A stretch of DNA of 64,000 nucleotides from Sporomusaceae bacterium UBA7701 (GCA_002482545.1 DLGF01000005.1:1-64000), one strand, 5' to 3'; positions 54,271 through 63,804 are shown, counted from the first letter of the stretch. The notes: generated by a model from the letters alone, not told the origin. Numbers and translations: made by a program.

Positions 54271-57200
54271 TTGAACGACATCGTTAAGACGGATGAAACC
54301 TTGCTTAATTCGCTCAAGGAACGAGAAAAAGAATTAAATTGCCTGTACAAGGTTGACGAGATATTAAGCAACCATCAACTGTCTCTGCCCGAACTGTTTG
54401 AGGCGATCGTGGCAATCATCCCCTCAGGCTGGCGATTTCCTGATTTGTGCCGGGCAAAAATCACCTTTAAAAATAGCAGTTACCAGCCTCCCGACTTCAT
54501 AGCTTCGCCCATTTCGGAAAAATGCAGCATCAAATCCGACGGGAAAATCGCCGGCAGCATTGAAGTAATTTATATCAAGAAGGTGCCGGAGGCTGCCGAA
54601 GGATTTATTCTGGAAAAAGAACGCCAGCTTATTCAAACCATTGCCGACCGGATCGGGCAAATCGTCTTCTACCGGGATATGAAACTTGTTTTGAACGAGT
54701 GGGAAACCTCCCGGAAGCAGGGCGAACCCTCCAGTAACCAGGAATGGAAAGTAATTCTGGATTTTTTGCGGGATACCGACCAGGATATGCTGCTGAATAT
54801 CTGCCGGAAGATGATCAACCATCTCTTGATCAACGGGGTGAACGAAGCGTCCGGCATCATGAACAGCACCGAAAGGGAGAATGACAATTTCCCCTCTTCC
54901 GTCAAGCCCTTCGGCAGCGTCGACGATATCCGGGAAAAGACGTTTGCCATTGCCGGCAAGCATCTGGGCGGCAATGAAATCACCACGCACGTCAAAAGAT
55001 GGATTCAGGAAGAGCAGGTTTATTCCCTGGCCAAGGCTGTGGGCAGTATTTCGCCGTCCATCCCCAACATCGTCGAGGAGCTGACCAGCTACCACAATTC
55101 CGCAAAAAACGACGAGGCGCTATACTCTCCAAGAGCAAGATGGCTGAGCGTGGCCTTGATCAGCAGATTTCTCTCCGACAGGCCGGAATTTGTCAACACC
55201 GCCAAGCAGTACATCAATTTCAGGGACTTTGTCGACATTGCCAACCGGATTATCTTTCCGACCGGCAGCCGGGGAAATTTGGGCGGGAAGAGCAGCGGCC
55301 TGTTTCTGGCGACGAAAATTCTCCGGAAAGAAGGCGAAAACAATCCGCTGCTGAACGTGGTCGATACTCCCAAGACCTGGTACATCACCGCCGATGCCTT
55401 TACCGCTTTTCTGCAGTACAACAACCTGGAAGAGTTGAACGAGCAAAAATACCGGGAATTGTCTGAAATTCGGATTGACTATCCCAATATCATCCAGCTG
55501 CTGAAAAATTCCCGGATTCCCCCCGAGATCGTGAAAAGCTTTTCAGTGGCCTTGGATGACCTGTGGGACGGGCCGCTGATTGTGCGCAGTTCGAGCTTGC
55601 TGGAGGACCAGGTCGGCGCCGTTTTTTCGGGTAAGTACAAGAGCCTGTTTCTGGCGAATCAGGGGACCAAGCAGGAACGGCTGGAAGCCTTGCTGGACGC
55701 CATCATCGAGGTATATTCGTCGATGTTCAGCCCTGACTCCATCCAATACCGGGCCGAGCGGGGCCTGCTGGATTTCAACGAAGAAATGGGGATCATGATC
55801 CAGGAGGTCGTGGGGAGGAAGGTGGGGCCGTACTTTTTCCCGCTTCTTTCCGGGGTGGCTTTCAGCAACAATGAATACTGCTGGTCGCCGCGCATCAAGC
55901 GGGAAGACGGGCTGGTCCGCCTCGTGCCGGGCTTGGGAACGCGCGCGGTGGATCGGTTGAGCGACGATTTCCCGGTGCTTTTGTCGCCGCAGCATCCGGA
56001 AATTCCCGTCAACTCCGTGCCGGATGAAATCAAACGCTATTCGCCCAAGAGAATTGACGTCATCAATCTGGAGCAAAGGACGTTCCAGACCGTCGATCTG
56101 GCCGCTTTGTACAGAGACTACGGGGATGAGATCGATGAACTGCATAAAATCGTATCGATTATCGAATTCGATCATCTGATTAAACCCAACAAATTCGAGA
56201 TCGACTTTGAAAAGTCCGATTTGGTCGTCACCTTTGACGGGATCATAGCCAAAACCAAATATATAAAGCAAATCAACGCCATTCTGCAGGTGCTCAGGGA
56301 CAAGATGGGGCACCCCGTCGACATTGAGTTTTCCTGCGACGGGCAACATCTGTATTTGCTGCAATGCCGGCCTCAGAGCTTCATGGCCGCCAGTTCTCCG
56401 GCTCCGATCCCCAAGGACCTTCCCGAGAAGGACATCCTATTTTCCGCCAATCGTCATATTTCCAACGGGCTTATCCAGAACATCGCTTATGTCGTCTATG
56501 TGGATGCCGAGGAATATCACAGGCTCGCCGACATCGACGACCTGTACAACATCGGCAAGGTGGTCGGGCTGCTGAATACGGTGCTCCCCAAGCGGCAGTT
56601 CATTCTGGCGGGCCCGGGACGCTGGGGCAGCCGGGGCGATATTAAGCTTGGGGTGCGGGTCGGCTACGCCGATATCTGCAATACCGCGGCCTTGATAGAA
56701 ATCGCCAGAGGCAAAAAGGGCTATATGTCTGATTTATCCTTCGGCACCCATTTCTTCCAGGACCTGGTGGAGGCCAACATCCGCTATTTGCCGCTGTATC
56801 CCGACGAACCCGGGTTGATCTTCAATTCGCGGTTTTTGCTGGGGTCGCCGAACATTCTCAGGGAGATCTTTCCGGATTACGCGCGGTACGAGGATGTCAT
56901 ACGGGTCATCAATGTGCGCGACGTGGCCGACGGCCGCACCCTGACCATATCGATGAACGCCGAACTGGGCGAGGCGATCGGCTATTTGTCCCGCCACAAA
57001 GCAGACCTTTCAAGCGCTGACCGGCCCAATGAATACAATGAGCATCAAACCGACAGCAAAGCGTGGCGCTGGCGCCATTATATGGCGGAACGCGTGGCGG
57101 CGTCGCTCGACGCCCGGCGGTTCGGGGTGAATTCGGTCTACCTGTTTGGCAGCACCAACGACGGAACGGCGGGCTTCGGAAGCGATATCGACCTGATTGT

Positions 57201-57429
57201 CCATTTCGAAGGCTCCGCACAGCAAAAGCTGGAGCTTGTCCGCTGGCTTGAAGGCTGGAGCCTGTGTCTCGACGAGATGAACTTTTTGAAAACCGGTTAT
57301 CGGATGAACGGGTTATTGGACGTACATATCATCACCAATGATGATATAAACAGGAAAACCTGTTTTGCGATCAAAATCAGTCTTGCCACTGACCCGGCCT
57401 ACCGGCTGAAGCTGAAGGACGAGAATTAA
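54271..57429 (+). CDS. PEP-synthase-like protein fused to a nucleotidyltransferase
   Basis: A 1052-residue protein. N-terminus (about 1-135): a coiled segment and GAF-like fold (LYKVDEILSN; LIQTIADRIGQIVFYRDMK). Middle (about 330-700): the PEP synthase/PPDK ATP-grasp domain, with GNLGGKSSGLFLATKIL and PLIVRSSSLLEDQVGAVFSG. A further conserved region (about 720-920; RQFILAGPGRWGSRGDIKLG) follows. The swivelling phospho-His domain and PEP barrel are absent. C-terminus (about 945-1052): polymerase-beta-type nucleotidyltransferase, VYLFGSTNDGTAGFGSDIDL, with GS and DxD. The start is TTG 54271, 41 bp after gdh, with GGGAGG upstream. The reaction is unknown; a nucleotide-linked phosphotransfer is possible. 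Confidence 0.8.
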   Translation: MNDIVKTDETLLNSLKEREKELNCLYKVDEILSNHQLSLPELFEAIVAIIPSGWRFPDLCRAKITFKNSSYQPPDFIASPISEKCSIKSDGKIAGSIEVIYIKKVPEAAEGFILEKERQLIQTIADRIGQIVFYRDMKLVLNEWETSRKQGEPSSNQEWKVILDFLRDTDQDMLLNICRKMINHLLINGVNEASGIMNSTERENDNFPSSVKPFGSVDDIREKTFAIAGKHLGGNEITTHVKRWIQEEQVYSLAKAVGSISPSIPNIVEELTSYHNSAKNDEALYSPRARWLSVALISRFLSDRPEFVNTAKQYINFRDFVDIANRIIFPTGSRGNLGGKSSGLFLATKILRKEGENNPLLNVVDTPKTWYITADAFTAFLQYNNLEELNEQKYRELSEIRIDYPNIIQLLKNSRIPPEIVKSFSVALDDLWDGPLIVRSSSLLEDQVGAVFSGKYKSLFLANQGTKQERLEALLDAIIEVYSSMFSPDSIQYRAERGLLDFNEEMGIMIQEVVGRKVGPYFFPLLSGVAFSNNEYCWSPRIKREDGLVRLVPGLGTRAVDRLSDDFPVLLSPQHPEIPVNSVPDEIKRYSPKRIDVINLEQRTFQTVDLAALYRDYGDEIDELHKIVSIIEFDHLIKPNKFEIDFEKSDLVVTFDGIIAKTKYIKQINAILQVLRDKMGHPVDIEFSCDGQHLYLLQCRPQSFMAASSPAPIPKDLPEKDILFSANRHISNGLIQNIAYVVYVDAEEYHRLADIDDLYNIGKVVGLLNTVLPKRQFILAGPGRWGSRGDIKLGVRVGYADICNTAALIEIARGKKGYMSDLSFGTHFFQDLVEANIRYLPLYPDEPGLIFNSRFLLGSPNILREIFPDYARYEDVIRVINVRDVADGRTLTISMNAELGEAIGYLSRHKADLSSADRPNEYNEHQTDSKAWRWRHYMAERVAASLDARRFGVNSVYLFGSTNDGTAGFGSDIDLIVHFEGSAQQKLELVRWLEGWSLCLDEMNFLKTGYRMNGLLDVHIITNDDINRKTCFAIKISLATDPAYRLKLKDEN

Positions 57430-57489
57430 CGGCCCCGGGGAAGCCGGAAAACCGCTATGCGGCGCCGGCGGGACAGCCGGCAGCTCCCA

Positions 57490-57537
57490 AACAGAAAGAC
57501 AGAAACCAAGCGCGTTGGTTTCTGTCTTTCCTGTTTG
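57490..57537. terminator. Bidirectional terminator
   Basis: AAAGACAGAAACCAA / TTGGTTTCTGTCTTT, a perfect 15-bp stem (57495-57509 with 57515-57529). Confidence 0.85.
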
Positions 57538-57704
57538 AAAGCGTTTGTCGGCGCCGGCCGGAATGGCCCTGGCGTCCGTTATTGCCAACCCTCAACCAAT
57601 AAACTCTTTTATGCGCCTCCTTCGCCTGCTGCGGGTCGGAGGAGCCGTTTCCGCGGTCCTCGCCGACCCGGCTCTGGCGTGGGGAAGAGCGGCCTGCTTA
57701 TTGG

Positions 57705-58091
57705 TTATTGCTCCATACTGGTTGGGTCCATTTCCGGTCTTTCATCGTAGTTGATGGCTGACCCCACGGCAAAATGAATGAAGAAATCCGGATGCCCGGG
57801 GACAGGCAGCCAATAACAAAAAATTTCCCTTTCGCCGTATTTCGATTTTTTCCAGGCCGTTTGCCGAGCGCTCACTGCTTTATTTGCCAGGCAGCCTCTG
57901 TGGCCTTCCGGAGCGCCGTGCTTTGCGCAATTCATCCCCACCACTCGCCCGATGCTTTGACAGGCTGAATTTACAGCCACTACTTCTTTGCTTTTATGCG
58001 CCAGTTGAACCGGCTCGGGGAAACTTTCCCACATGAGATGGAAAGCTTTCACTAATTCGTCCAATTCACCTTGATCCATTTTTATATCCAC
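57705..58091 (-). CDS. Small PAS-like Cys protein
   Basis: A 128-residue protein with a PAS-like beginning (PVQLAHKSKEVVAVNSACQSIGRVVG). A distinctive Cys/His cluster, GMNCAKHGAPEGHRGCLANK, follows, and a beta-strand end reads EIFCYWLPVPGHPDFFIHFA. I know similar small proteins only as hypothetical in anaerobic Firmicutes. The Cys-x3-H...H-x2-C spacing could bind metal or haem. It starts at GTG 58091, 9 nt after GGAGG, or at ATG 58079. It has no operon partner. Confidence 0.75.
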   Translation of the reverse strand: MDIKMDQGELDELVKAFHLMWESFPEPVQLAHKSKEVVAVNSACQSIGRVVGMNCAKHGAPEGHRGCLANKAVSARQTAWKKSKYGEREIFCYWLPVPGHPDFFIHFAVGSAINYDERPEMDPTSMEQ

Positions 58092-58144
58092 AACCGCTAA
58101 CCTCCGCTTTACTGACGTTTACGAAATATAAAGCTTTGTCTGCC

Positions 58145-58540
58145 TTAAACCAGCCATTCCTGCTTTTCGCCTGTCATGGTTTGGCATACTGCCCGGGCGT
58201 TATCCAGATAGAATATCTCGAATTTTCCATCGCCTGCGGCGTACAGGTTGCCGAGAGCGGGCATTGCCGCCAGAGCCTTCCGCTGTGTTTCCTCCGTTGT
58301 GCAGAATACCGCTTTGCCGCAGATCCGAAGGGTATTGTAGCTGGTGTCGACGCAACAGATTTCCACATCGGGGTTGGCCGCGAGCTGCTTGCACATATCT
58401 TTTTGATTGGAAGTGCAAAAAGCCAGTTTTCCGTCATATTCCATCACAAACCCCATCGGCCGGACATGCGGCTGTTTTCCGCTCGTTGTCGCCAGGTAGA
58501 ATACCTTGTTTGCCGTTAAAAAGTCCAGAACCTCTTTCAT
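58145..58540 (-). CDS. Pyridoxamine 5'-phosphate oxidase-like flavin protein
   Basis: A 131-residue split-barrel protein (PNPOx-like). LATTSGKQPHVRPMGFVMEYDGKLAFCTS contains the FMN-binding strand pattern, and the ending EIFYLDNARAVCQTMTG is typical of this small family. It may be a flavin reductase or a general nitroreductase-like enzyme; substrate unknown. ATG 58540 is chosen because GGAGGG lies 7 nt upstream. It is divergent from the HxlR gene, which likely regulates it. Confidence 0.88.
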   Translation of the reverse strand: MKEVLDFLTANKVFYLATTSGKQPHVRPMGFVMEYDGKLAFCTSNQKDMCKQLAANPDVEICCVDTSYNTLRICGKAVFCTTEETQRKALAAMPALGNLYAAGDGKFEIFYLDNARAVCQTMTGEKQEWLV

Positions 58541-58678
58541 GGTAAGTCCCTCCTTCAATTTGCCTTTTGTTTCCTGATTTACCCTATGGTATTATTGTAG
58601 TATAAAGTCAGTTGAATACAAGTACAAAGGTTTTTATGACAAAGTATGAAATATCGTACCATAGAAGGAGACTAAATC

Positions 58679-59068
58679 ATGAGCAAGACGGTTAGGAATG
58701 GAACAGAGGCCGGAGAGAACTTGCTTTGCCCGATTCGCTATGCGATTGATATTGTGGGCGGCAAGTGGAAGCTGCCGATAATCTGCATGCTTGCCGGCGG
58801 GCTGCCGACAAGGTATAGCAGCATCAAGCGCAAGCTGGCGGGCATAACCAATATGATGCTGGCGCAGTCGCTGAAAGAATTGGAAGCCGCCGGCATTGTC
58901 CATCGCGAACAGTACAATGAAGTCCCGCCCCGAGTTGAATATACGTTGACCGACAAGGGCAAAAGCATTATCCCGCCATTGACGAAGCTGGCCGAATGGG
59001 GCGCGGACCATATGCGGGAGGAAAAGGCCTCCGCCGCTTTCTGCGATACGTGCCAATCGACGAAATAG
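58679..59068 (+). CDS. HxlR-family winged-helix regulator
   Basis: A 129-residue HxlR protein with the characteristic CPIRYAIDIVGGKWKLPIIC start (conserved Cys and GGKWK), RYSSIKRKLAGITNMMLAQS then LKELEAAGIVHRE for DNA recognition, and YTLTDKGKSIIPPL. HxlR proteins often sense aldehydes or oxidants through the conserved Cys. The divergent flavin-protein gene is its probable target. ATG 58679 follows GAAGGAGA. A terminator follows at 59080-59115. Confidence 0.93.
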   Translation: MSKTVRNGTEAGENLLCPIRYAIDIVGGKWKLPIICMLAGGLPTRYSSIKRKLAGITNMMLAQSLKELEAAGIVHREQYNEVPPRVEYTLTDKGKSIIPPLTKLAEWGADHMREEKASAAFCDTCQSTK

Positions 59069-59079
59069 CAGGGAAGACA

Positions 59080-59115
59080 AACCACTCCTCGCCGGACAAG
59101 GCAAGGAGTGGTTTC
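59080..59115 (+). terminator. Terminator of hxlR
   Basis: ACCACTCCT / AGGAGTGGT with a GC-rich loop and TTTCGT tail. Confidence 0.7.
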
Positions 59116-59545
59116 GTCCTTGCGGCCTTGGTTTCACAATAGCCGCTTTTCGCATCAGGGCTTAAGATGCGAATGGGACTTAAGACCTAGGTAAATAGGA
59201 CTTTGGACCCGAGAAAAATATATCGAAAATTGTTAGAATTTAAGACGGACTTATACAAATAGTTTTCCAACAAATAAATAAGTCGGTAGAGTTTGTTTAG
59301 CGATATCTACCGTTGCGCCATCTACCACTACGTTATGTAGCAGATCCATCCGGACCTTGCAAGTTCATCGGTCCTCAAACCAGAAGTCAGCATTGCGGTA
59401 AGCAGGCTGGCTTTTTTATGTGAAAAAATGGAGGCAATACGAAAGAGAAGAAGACCATGGTTTCATCGTCCGGTTGATTGTGTCGAAACGCCGCTGGCAA
59501 AACGCTGCAGTTTTAAGCGAATCAAGAAAAGGAGTGAAATTCGGA
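59116..59545. other. Intergenic region before WG-repeat gene
   Basis: An AT-rich 430 bp stretch with short CTACCG/CTACCA repeats near 59305-59335 that may fold. I see no gene. The open frame from 59420 to the start of the WG-repeat gene has no ribosome binding site. Confidence 0.5.
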
Positions 59546-61240
59546 ATGAAGATAACGAAACGGGCTCGAATTTTTACATGGGTAAGCGTGGTGGCATGCG
59601 TGTTTTTTCTGGGGTTGCACCCGGCCGGGGCCGCCGCGCCGGCGGAAAACCAGGAACCCGGTCAGGTGATTGTTGAGTCCGCGATGCCGGGAGAGCCGGC
59701 CCCGGATGAAGGGACGGCTCAGGACAGTGTGCTGGCCGGGGTAAAGCTGAATGGAAACTGGGGGTTTATCAATCCGCAAGGGCAATTTGTAATCCATGCC
59801 GAGTGCAAGGAAATCAGAGCTTTCCAAGAGGACCTGATAGCCGTAAAAAAGAAATCCGGCTGGGGCTTTTATGATAAAAAAGGCCGCCTGGTCATTCCGG
59901 ACCAATTCAGCGGGGCGGGGAATTTCGAGAATGGTTTTGCAGCCGTAAAGGATGCGGGTAAGTGGGGATATTACGATGCCCGGGGAAAGGTCGTCGTTCC
60001 GATAGAATATGATGACGTGGCGGGTATAAGTGAAAATATGGCCCTTGTCAGAAGCGGGAATAAATGGGGCTTTTACCAAGTAGGAGAAAAGCTGCTGATT
60101 CCGGCCCAGTACAATGCCGCAGGCTCGTTCGCCGAAGGGCTGGCGCCCGTAAAGAGCGACGGCAAGTGGGGTTACATCGACGCTGCCGGCAAAGTGGCAA
60201 TACCCTTTCAATTTGAAAATGCGTCGACCTTTAAGGAAGGGTTGGCCGCCGTCAAACGAAACGGAAAATACGGGTTTGTCGATAGGACCGGCAAGCTTGT
60301 CATCCCGGAACAGTTTAAGGAAGTGAGCGGCGGATTCCAGGACGGCTTTGCAATGGTAAAGACCAGTAAAAACTGGGGTTATATCAACCGGACCGGCGCT
60401 TTGATAGCCTCCGGATATGATCAGGTATTTCCTTTTAAGAACGGTTTGGCGGAAGTCAGAGTTGTAAGAAGATCCCTTTCCATTTTCGACGCCTCGATGG
60501 TGCTGCTGGGGGCTTCGGCCGGGGTGGTGGACATCCGTACCAACGACCTTCTGCCTCAAAACACAAAACGCGGCTATATTGACGGAACGGGAAAAGAAGC
60601 CATACCGACAAAGAATGATTTTACCGATGTATTCCGGGATGGACTGACTGTCGTACAGGTAAAAGGCAAGTGGGGAGCGGTGGATAGGACCGGCGCCTTT
60701 GGCGTGCCGGCCCAGTATGAAAAGGTGTCGCCCTTCCGAAACGGCTTTGCCCAGGTGAAAAAAGACGACAAATGGGGATTTGTCGATAAAACGGGTAAAT
60801 TATTGACTCCGCTGATCTTTGACGAAACATCGAGTTTTGGCGAAGACGGTTTGGCGGCGGTTCGCATAGGCCCCAAATGGGGATTCATCAATTCGGAAGG
60901 AAGAACGGTCATCGCGTTCCGATATGACGAAGTAGGCTTTCCCCAGAAGACCGCTCTCGAAGAAAAGCTTGGCTTCTTCTGCGGTTTCGCAAAGGTAAGA
61001 ATCAATGATAAATGGGGGGTAATCGATACCGCCGGAAATCTGGTTGTTCCGGCGGAATTTAACAGCCCTTCGGAACTCATGGGAGGGTCCTTCGGTTTAC
61101 TGGGGGTAAAAAGGAACGGCAAATGGGGTTATATGGATACGACCGGCAAGATGGTCATTGCTCCCCAGTTTGATGAAATAGGCATATTCTGGGATAAAGC
61201 CTTGCTGGACAGAGAAAGCAATTATTACATCAATCAGTAA
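59546..61240 (+). CDS. Secreted WG-repeat protein, large
   Basis: A 564-residue secreted protein with a signal peptide (ARIFTWVSVVACVFFLGLHP, cleaved after AGA) followed by a short Pro/Glu-rich linker and about 14 WG repeats of roughly 32-35 residues (SDGKWGYIDAAGKVAIPFQF and similar). ATG 59546 follows AAAAGGAG, 8-9 nt upstream. It is related in design to the 341-residue protein at 21622-22647. The function of WG repeats is not known. Confidence 0.9.
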   Translation: MKITKRARIFTWVSVVACVFFLGLHPAGAAAPAENQEPGQVIVESAMPGEPAPDEGTAQDSVLAGVKLNGNWGFINPQGQFVIHAECKEIRAFQEDLIAVKKKSGWGFYDKKGRLVIPDQFSGAGNFENGFAAVKDAGKWGYYDARGKVVVPIEYDDVAGISENMALVRSGNKWGFYQVGEKLLIPAQYNAAGSFAEGLAPVKSDGKWGYIDAAGKVAIPFQFENASTFKEGLAAVKRNGKYGFVDRTGKLVIPEQFKEVSGGFQDGFAMVKTSKNWGYINRTGALIASGYDQVFPFKNGLAEVRVVRRSLSIFDASMVLLGASAGVVDIRTNDLLPQNTKRGYIDGTGKEAIPTKNDFTDVFRDGLTVVQVKGKWGAVDRTGAFGVPAQYEKVSPFRNGFAQVKKDDKWGFVDKTGKLLTPLIFDETSSFGEDGLAAVRIGPKWGFINSEGRTVIAFRYDEVGFPQKTALEEKLGFFCGFAKVRINDKWGVIDTAGNLVVPAEFNSPSELMGGSFGLLGVKRNGKWGYMDTTGKMVIAPQFDEIGIFWDKALLDRESNYYINQ

Positions 61241-61505
61241 TTAAAGCGGGAGCCGGCTGGAAATAAAGCCGGGGCGGACCGCCGGCGCGCGCCTTCGGGA
61301 CTCCGAAAAGACAGCGCCGAAAATTTGGTGTGAAGTCCAGCCGCCAGATAATCGCACAAGGAGCTCAGCAAGCAGCCGGCCGTATTTGGCCGGCTGCTTT
61401 AATGCTGCTAAAGGGTCGTCAAAGTCATACCAAGGATACTGGTCCGGCTTTTTAAGCGGCATTGTCCATTTTTCCGACGGATGGGCCCGGTTTTGTCAAA
61501 ACGCA
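61241..61505. other. Intergenic region between WG-repeat gene and chemoreceptor
   Basis: It includes a CAGCCGGCCGTATTTGGCCGGCTGCTTT hairpin-like stretch near 61374-61401, which may end the WG gene transcript. I see no gene. Confidence 0.5.
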
Positions 61506-61566
61506 TTGTATAAAAAATGTCCGTATGGTAAAATAAAACCAAATATTGAAAATGATAATCAATATC
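61506..61566 (+). promoter_or_regulatory. Promoter with Fur box upstream of chemoreceptor
   Basis: TTGTAT (61506-61511), 17-nt spacer, TAAAAT (61529-61534). Just downstream GAAAATGATAATCAATATC (61548-61566) matches the 19-bp Fur box GATAATGATAATCATTATC at 17 positions. Confidence 0.7.
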
Positions 61567-61612
61567 GATTATAAAATGAATATTGATTTGCTGGGGAAGG
61601 GTGCTTGATTCG

Positions 61613-63268
61613 ATGTCGATAAGAACCAAACTTTTAGCCGTCATTCTTATGCTGTTTGTATTTGTCGTCGCTTTGCTGGGCATCAATTTTTATACCTTCG
61701 GGATATTGAAGGGAGACGCGCCTGCGATCAATTTATCGGGAAATCTCCGGTTCCGGGCGTATAGGCTGGCCCTGCTGGCCAATCAGTATGCGGCGGCGGC
61801 GCCCGCGGGCCAAGCGGCGCTCAGTCAGGAGATTGCCGAAGAAATCGCGATATATGACAAAATAGTAACTGGTTTCGAGAAGGGCGATGAAGCCCTTAAA
61901 CTTATTGCGATTACCGATACCGACGCTAAACAGCAGTATGGCGTTGTCAAGACGAACTGGGAAAAATACAAGGCCTTGGTCCTCTCCGTGCCAAACGGCG
62001 CCGGCGGGCCGGCGAAGGCGGCTCAGATCAACGCCATGGCTCCCGCTTATGTTGCCGAAGTCAACAAGCTGGTCAATTTGCTGGATCAAAGCTCGCAAAA
62101 TAAAATAGCGCTGTCGAAGCAGGTCCAGGCGGCCGTGTCTTTGTTGGGCCTGTGTGTGGCTTTATTGGCGCTGTTTATCGTTGTCGACAAAGTCATCCGG
62201 CCGATGCGCCGGCTGGCGGCCTCTTTTGCCCAGGTGGCGACCGGCGAAGGCGATCTCACCGTTCGCCTGGATGACGGACGCCGGGACGAAATCGGCGAGA
62301 TCACCCAGTATTTCAATCTGTTCATTGCGAATATCCGAAAGATTATCGGGGTGTCGCAAGAAACCGCGGAGCGTGTCGCCCGGCTGGCCGAAACTCTCGC
62401 CAAGGCCAGCCAGGAAAGCAGCAAGGCCGTCGAACACGTAGCGATCGCGGTGCAGGAGGTAGCCGGGGGGGCCGACCGGCAAAATGCGAATATGAGCGAA
62501 CTGGCGGTCAGTGCCGATCATATTGCAGGCAATATGCGAAAGATGGTCGAGCATGCCAAAGAAGCGTCCGACTTGTCGGAAGAATCGCAGCGGCAAGCCG
62601 ATAACGGCGACAAAAACGTCGGAATCGTGACGGAACGCACGGAGCAGCTAAAACAAACGGTTGCGGGGGTTACGGATAATATCAGCTTGTTGTCCGGGCA
62701 TTCTAAAGATATCAGTCAAATTATCGATCTGATCAAGGCGGTTTCGGGGCAGACCAATCTGCTGGCCCTGAACGCGGCCATCGAAGCGGCCAGAGCCGGC
62801 GAGGCGGGCCGCGGGTTCGCCGTAGTGGCCGAAGAGGTGCGCAAGCTGGCGGAGCAGACCGACGAAGCCGCCGACAGTGTGACGGAGAAAATATTGCAGG
62901 TGCAGCAGCAAGTAGACACCGTTCAAACGGCGAACACCCTGCTGCGGGAAGAGTTGAACCGTATTGAAGCCGCCGTCGGCGACCTTGCCGCCGGCTTGCG
63001 GGAGATCATGGCGGGGGCGGCGGAAGGCAAAAAGGCGGTAGCCAAGATTACCCTGCTCAATGAACAAGCATCGGCAAGTTTTGCAGGCATCGCTTCTTCT
63101 TCGCAGGAGATCGCGGGTGTTTCCAGGCAGATTGCCGCCCAGTCCGCCGATTCGGCGGCGGCAATCGAAGAACAGACCGCCTCCATCGAAGAATTCACAG
63201 CGACTGCGCAGCAACTGTCCCAGTTGGCTGAAACGATGGATACCCTGGTCGCCAAATTTAAAGTATAG
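61613..63268 (+). CDS. Methyl-accepting chemotaxis protein with PilJ/NarX-like sensor
   Basis: A 551-residue receptor: TM1 (about 9-30), a helical sensor domain (about 31-165), TM2 (about 170-190), HAMP (about 191-245), and a signalling domain with the hairpin tip NLLALNAAIEAARAGEAGRG. The start of the sensor reads GDAPAINLSGNLRFRAYRLA, very like the nitrate-binding P-box of NarX and the PilJ N-terminal domain. It may therefore sense nitrate, nitrite or a related anion. ATG 61613 is preceded by GGGGAAGG at a rather long 12 nt. A Fur box lies upstream, linking it to iron supply. Confidence 0.92.
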   Translation: MSIRTKLLAVILMLFVFVVALLGINFYTFGILKGDAPAINLSGNLRFRAYRLALLANQYAAAAPAGQAALSQEIAEEIAIYDKIVTGFEKGDEALKLIAITDTDAKQQYGVVKTNWEKYKALVLSVPNGAGGPAKAAQINAMAPAYVAEVNKLVNLLDQSSQNKIALSKQVQAAVSLLGLCVALLALFIVVDKVIRPMRRLAASFAQVATGEGDLTVRLDDGRRDEIGEITQYFNLFIANIRKIIGVSQETAERVARLAETLAKASQESSKAVEHVAIAVQEVAGGADRQNANMSELAVSADHIAGNMRKMVEHAKEASDLSEESQRQADNGDKNVGIVTERTEQLKQTVAGVTDNISLLSGHSKDISQIIDLIKAVSGQTNLLALNAAIEAARAGEAGRGFAVVAEEVRKLAEQTDEAADSVTEKILQVQQQVDTVQTANTLLREELNRIEAAVGDLAAGLREIMAGAAEGKKAVAKITLLNEQASASFAGIASSSQEIAGVSRQIAAQSADSAAAIEEQTASIEEFTATAQQLSQLAETMDTLVAKFKV

Positions 63269-63344
63269 GCTCAAGGCGATGGCCAGGCCGGATAAAAGAA
63301 AATGACTTATGAAGGTGCTGCGATTCGGGAGAGGAGAGGGAAGC

Positions 63345-63684
63345 ATGCCGCCATTGGTGATGGTTGCCATGGGAGTTCTGCAGATCGCTTTGGGGTTATT
63401 CGCTTACTATGTGAGGATCGCGAGGAATTTTTTCGTCGGTTACCGGACGGCCCGGTCCATGGCGAGCGAAGAAGCTTGGCTGTACGCCAACCGCACCTTC
63501 GGCAAACTTTGCGGAATGGCCGGCGCCTTCGATCTGCTAGTGGGAATCGGGGGGGCTGGCGGCCGATAATCCTCCCAAGCATGCTCTCCTTTATGGAATA
63601 AACCTTCTGGTTTTCGTCCTCGGCCTGATGATCAGCATCTATTTGACCGAGCGCCGGTTGGCCAGGAAACAGGATCGCCGATAA
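63345..63684 (+). pseudogene. SdpI-family membrane protein, frame broken at a G7 run
   Basis: The first part (ATG 63345 after GAGAGGAGAGGG) encodes MPPLVMVAMGVLQIALGLFA, then the SdpI-family signature FFVGYRTARSMASEEAWLYA. After a run of seven G (63549-63555) the frame ends at 63569. With six G the frame continues as LAADNPPKHALLYGINLLVF, then VLGLMISIYLTERRLARK, to TAA 63684, giving a complete membrane protein of about 112 residues. The break is a single-base homopolymer difference: mutation, phase variation or sequencing error. SdpI proteins are immunity or signalling membrane proteins. Confidence 0.7.
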
Positions 63685-63804
63685 TTGGCCCGCGAAAACG
63701 GCCTGGGGGAATCACGCCGGGACATCGGCAGACGAGCGGCGGAAATGACAGTGGAAAAATAACTGTGGCCACAGGCCGTCCATGGCGGCCTGGTGGCTTG
63801 GAAG

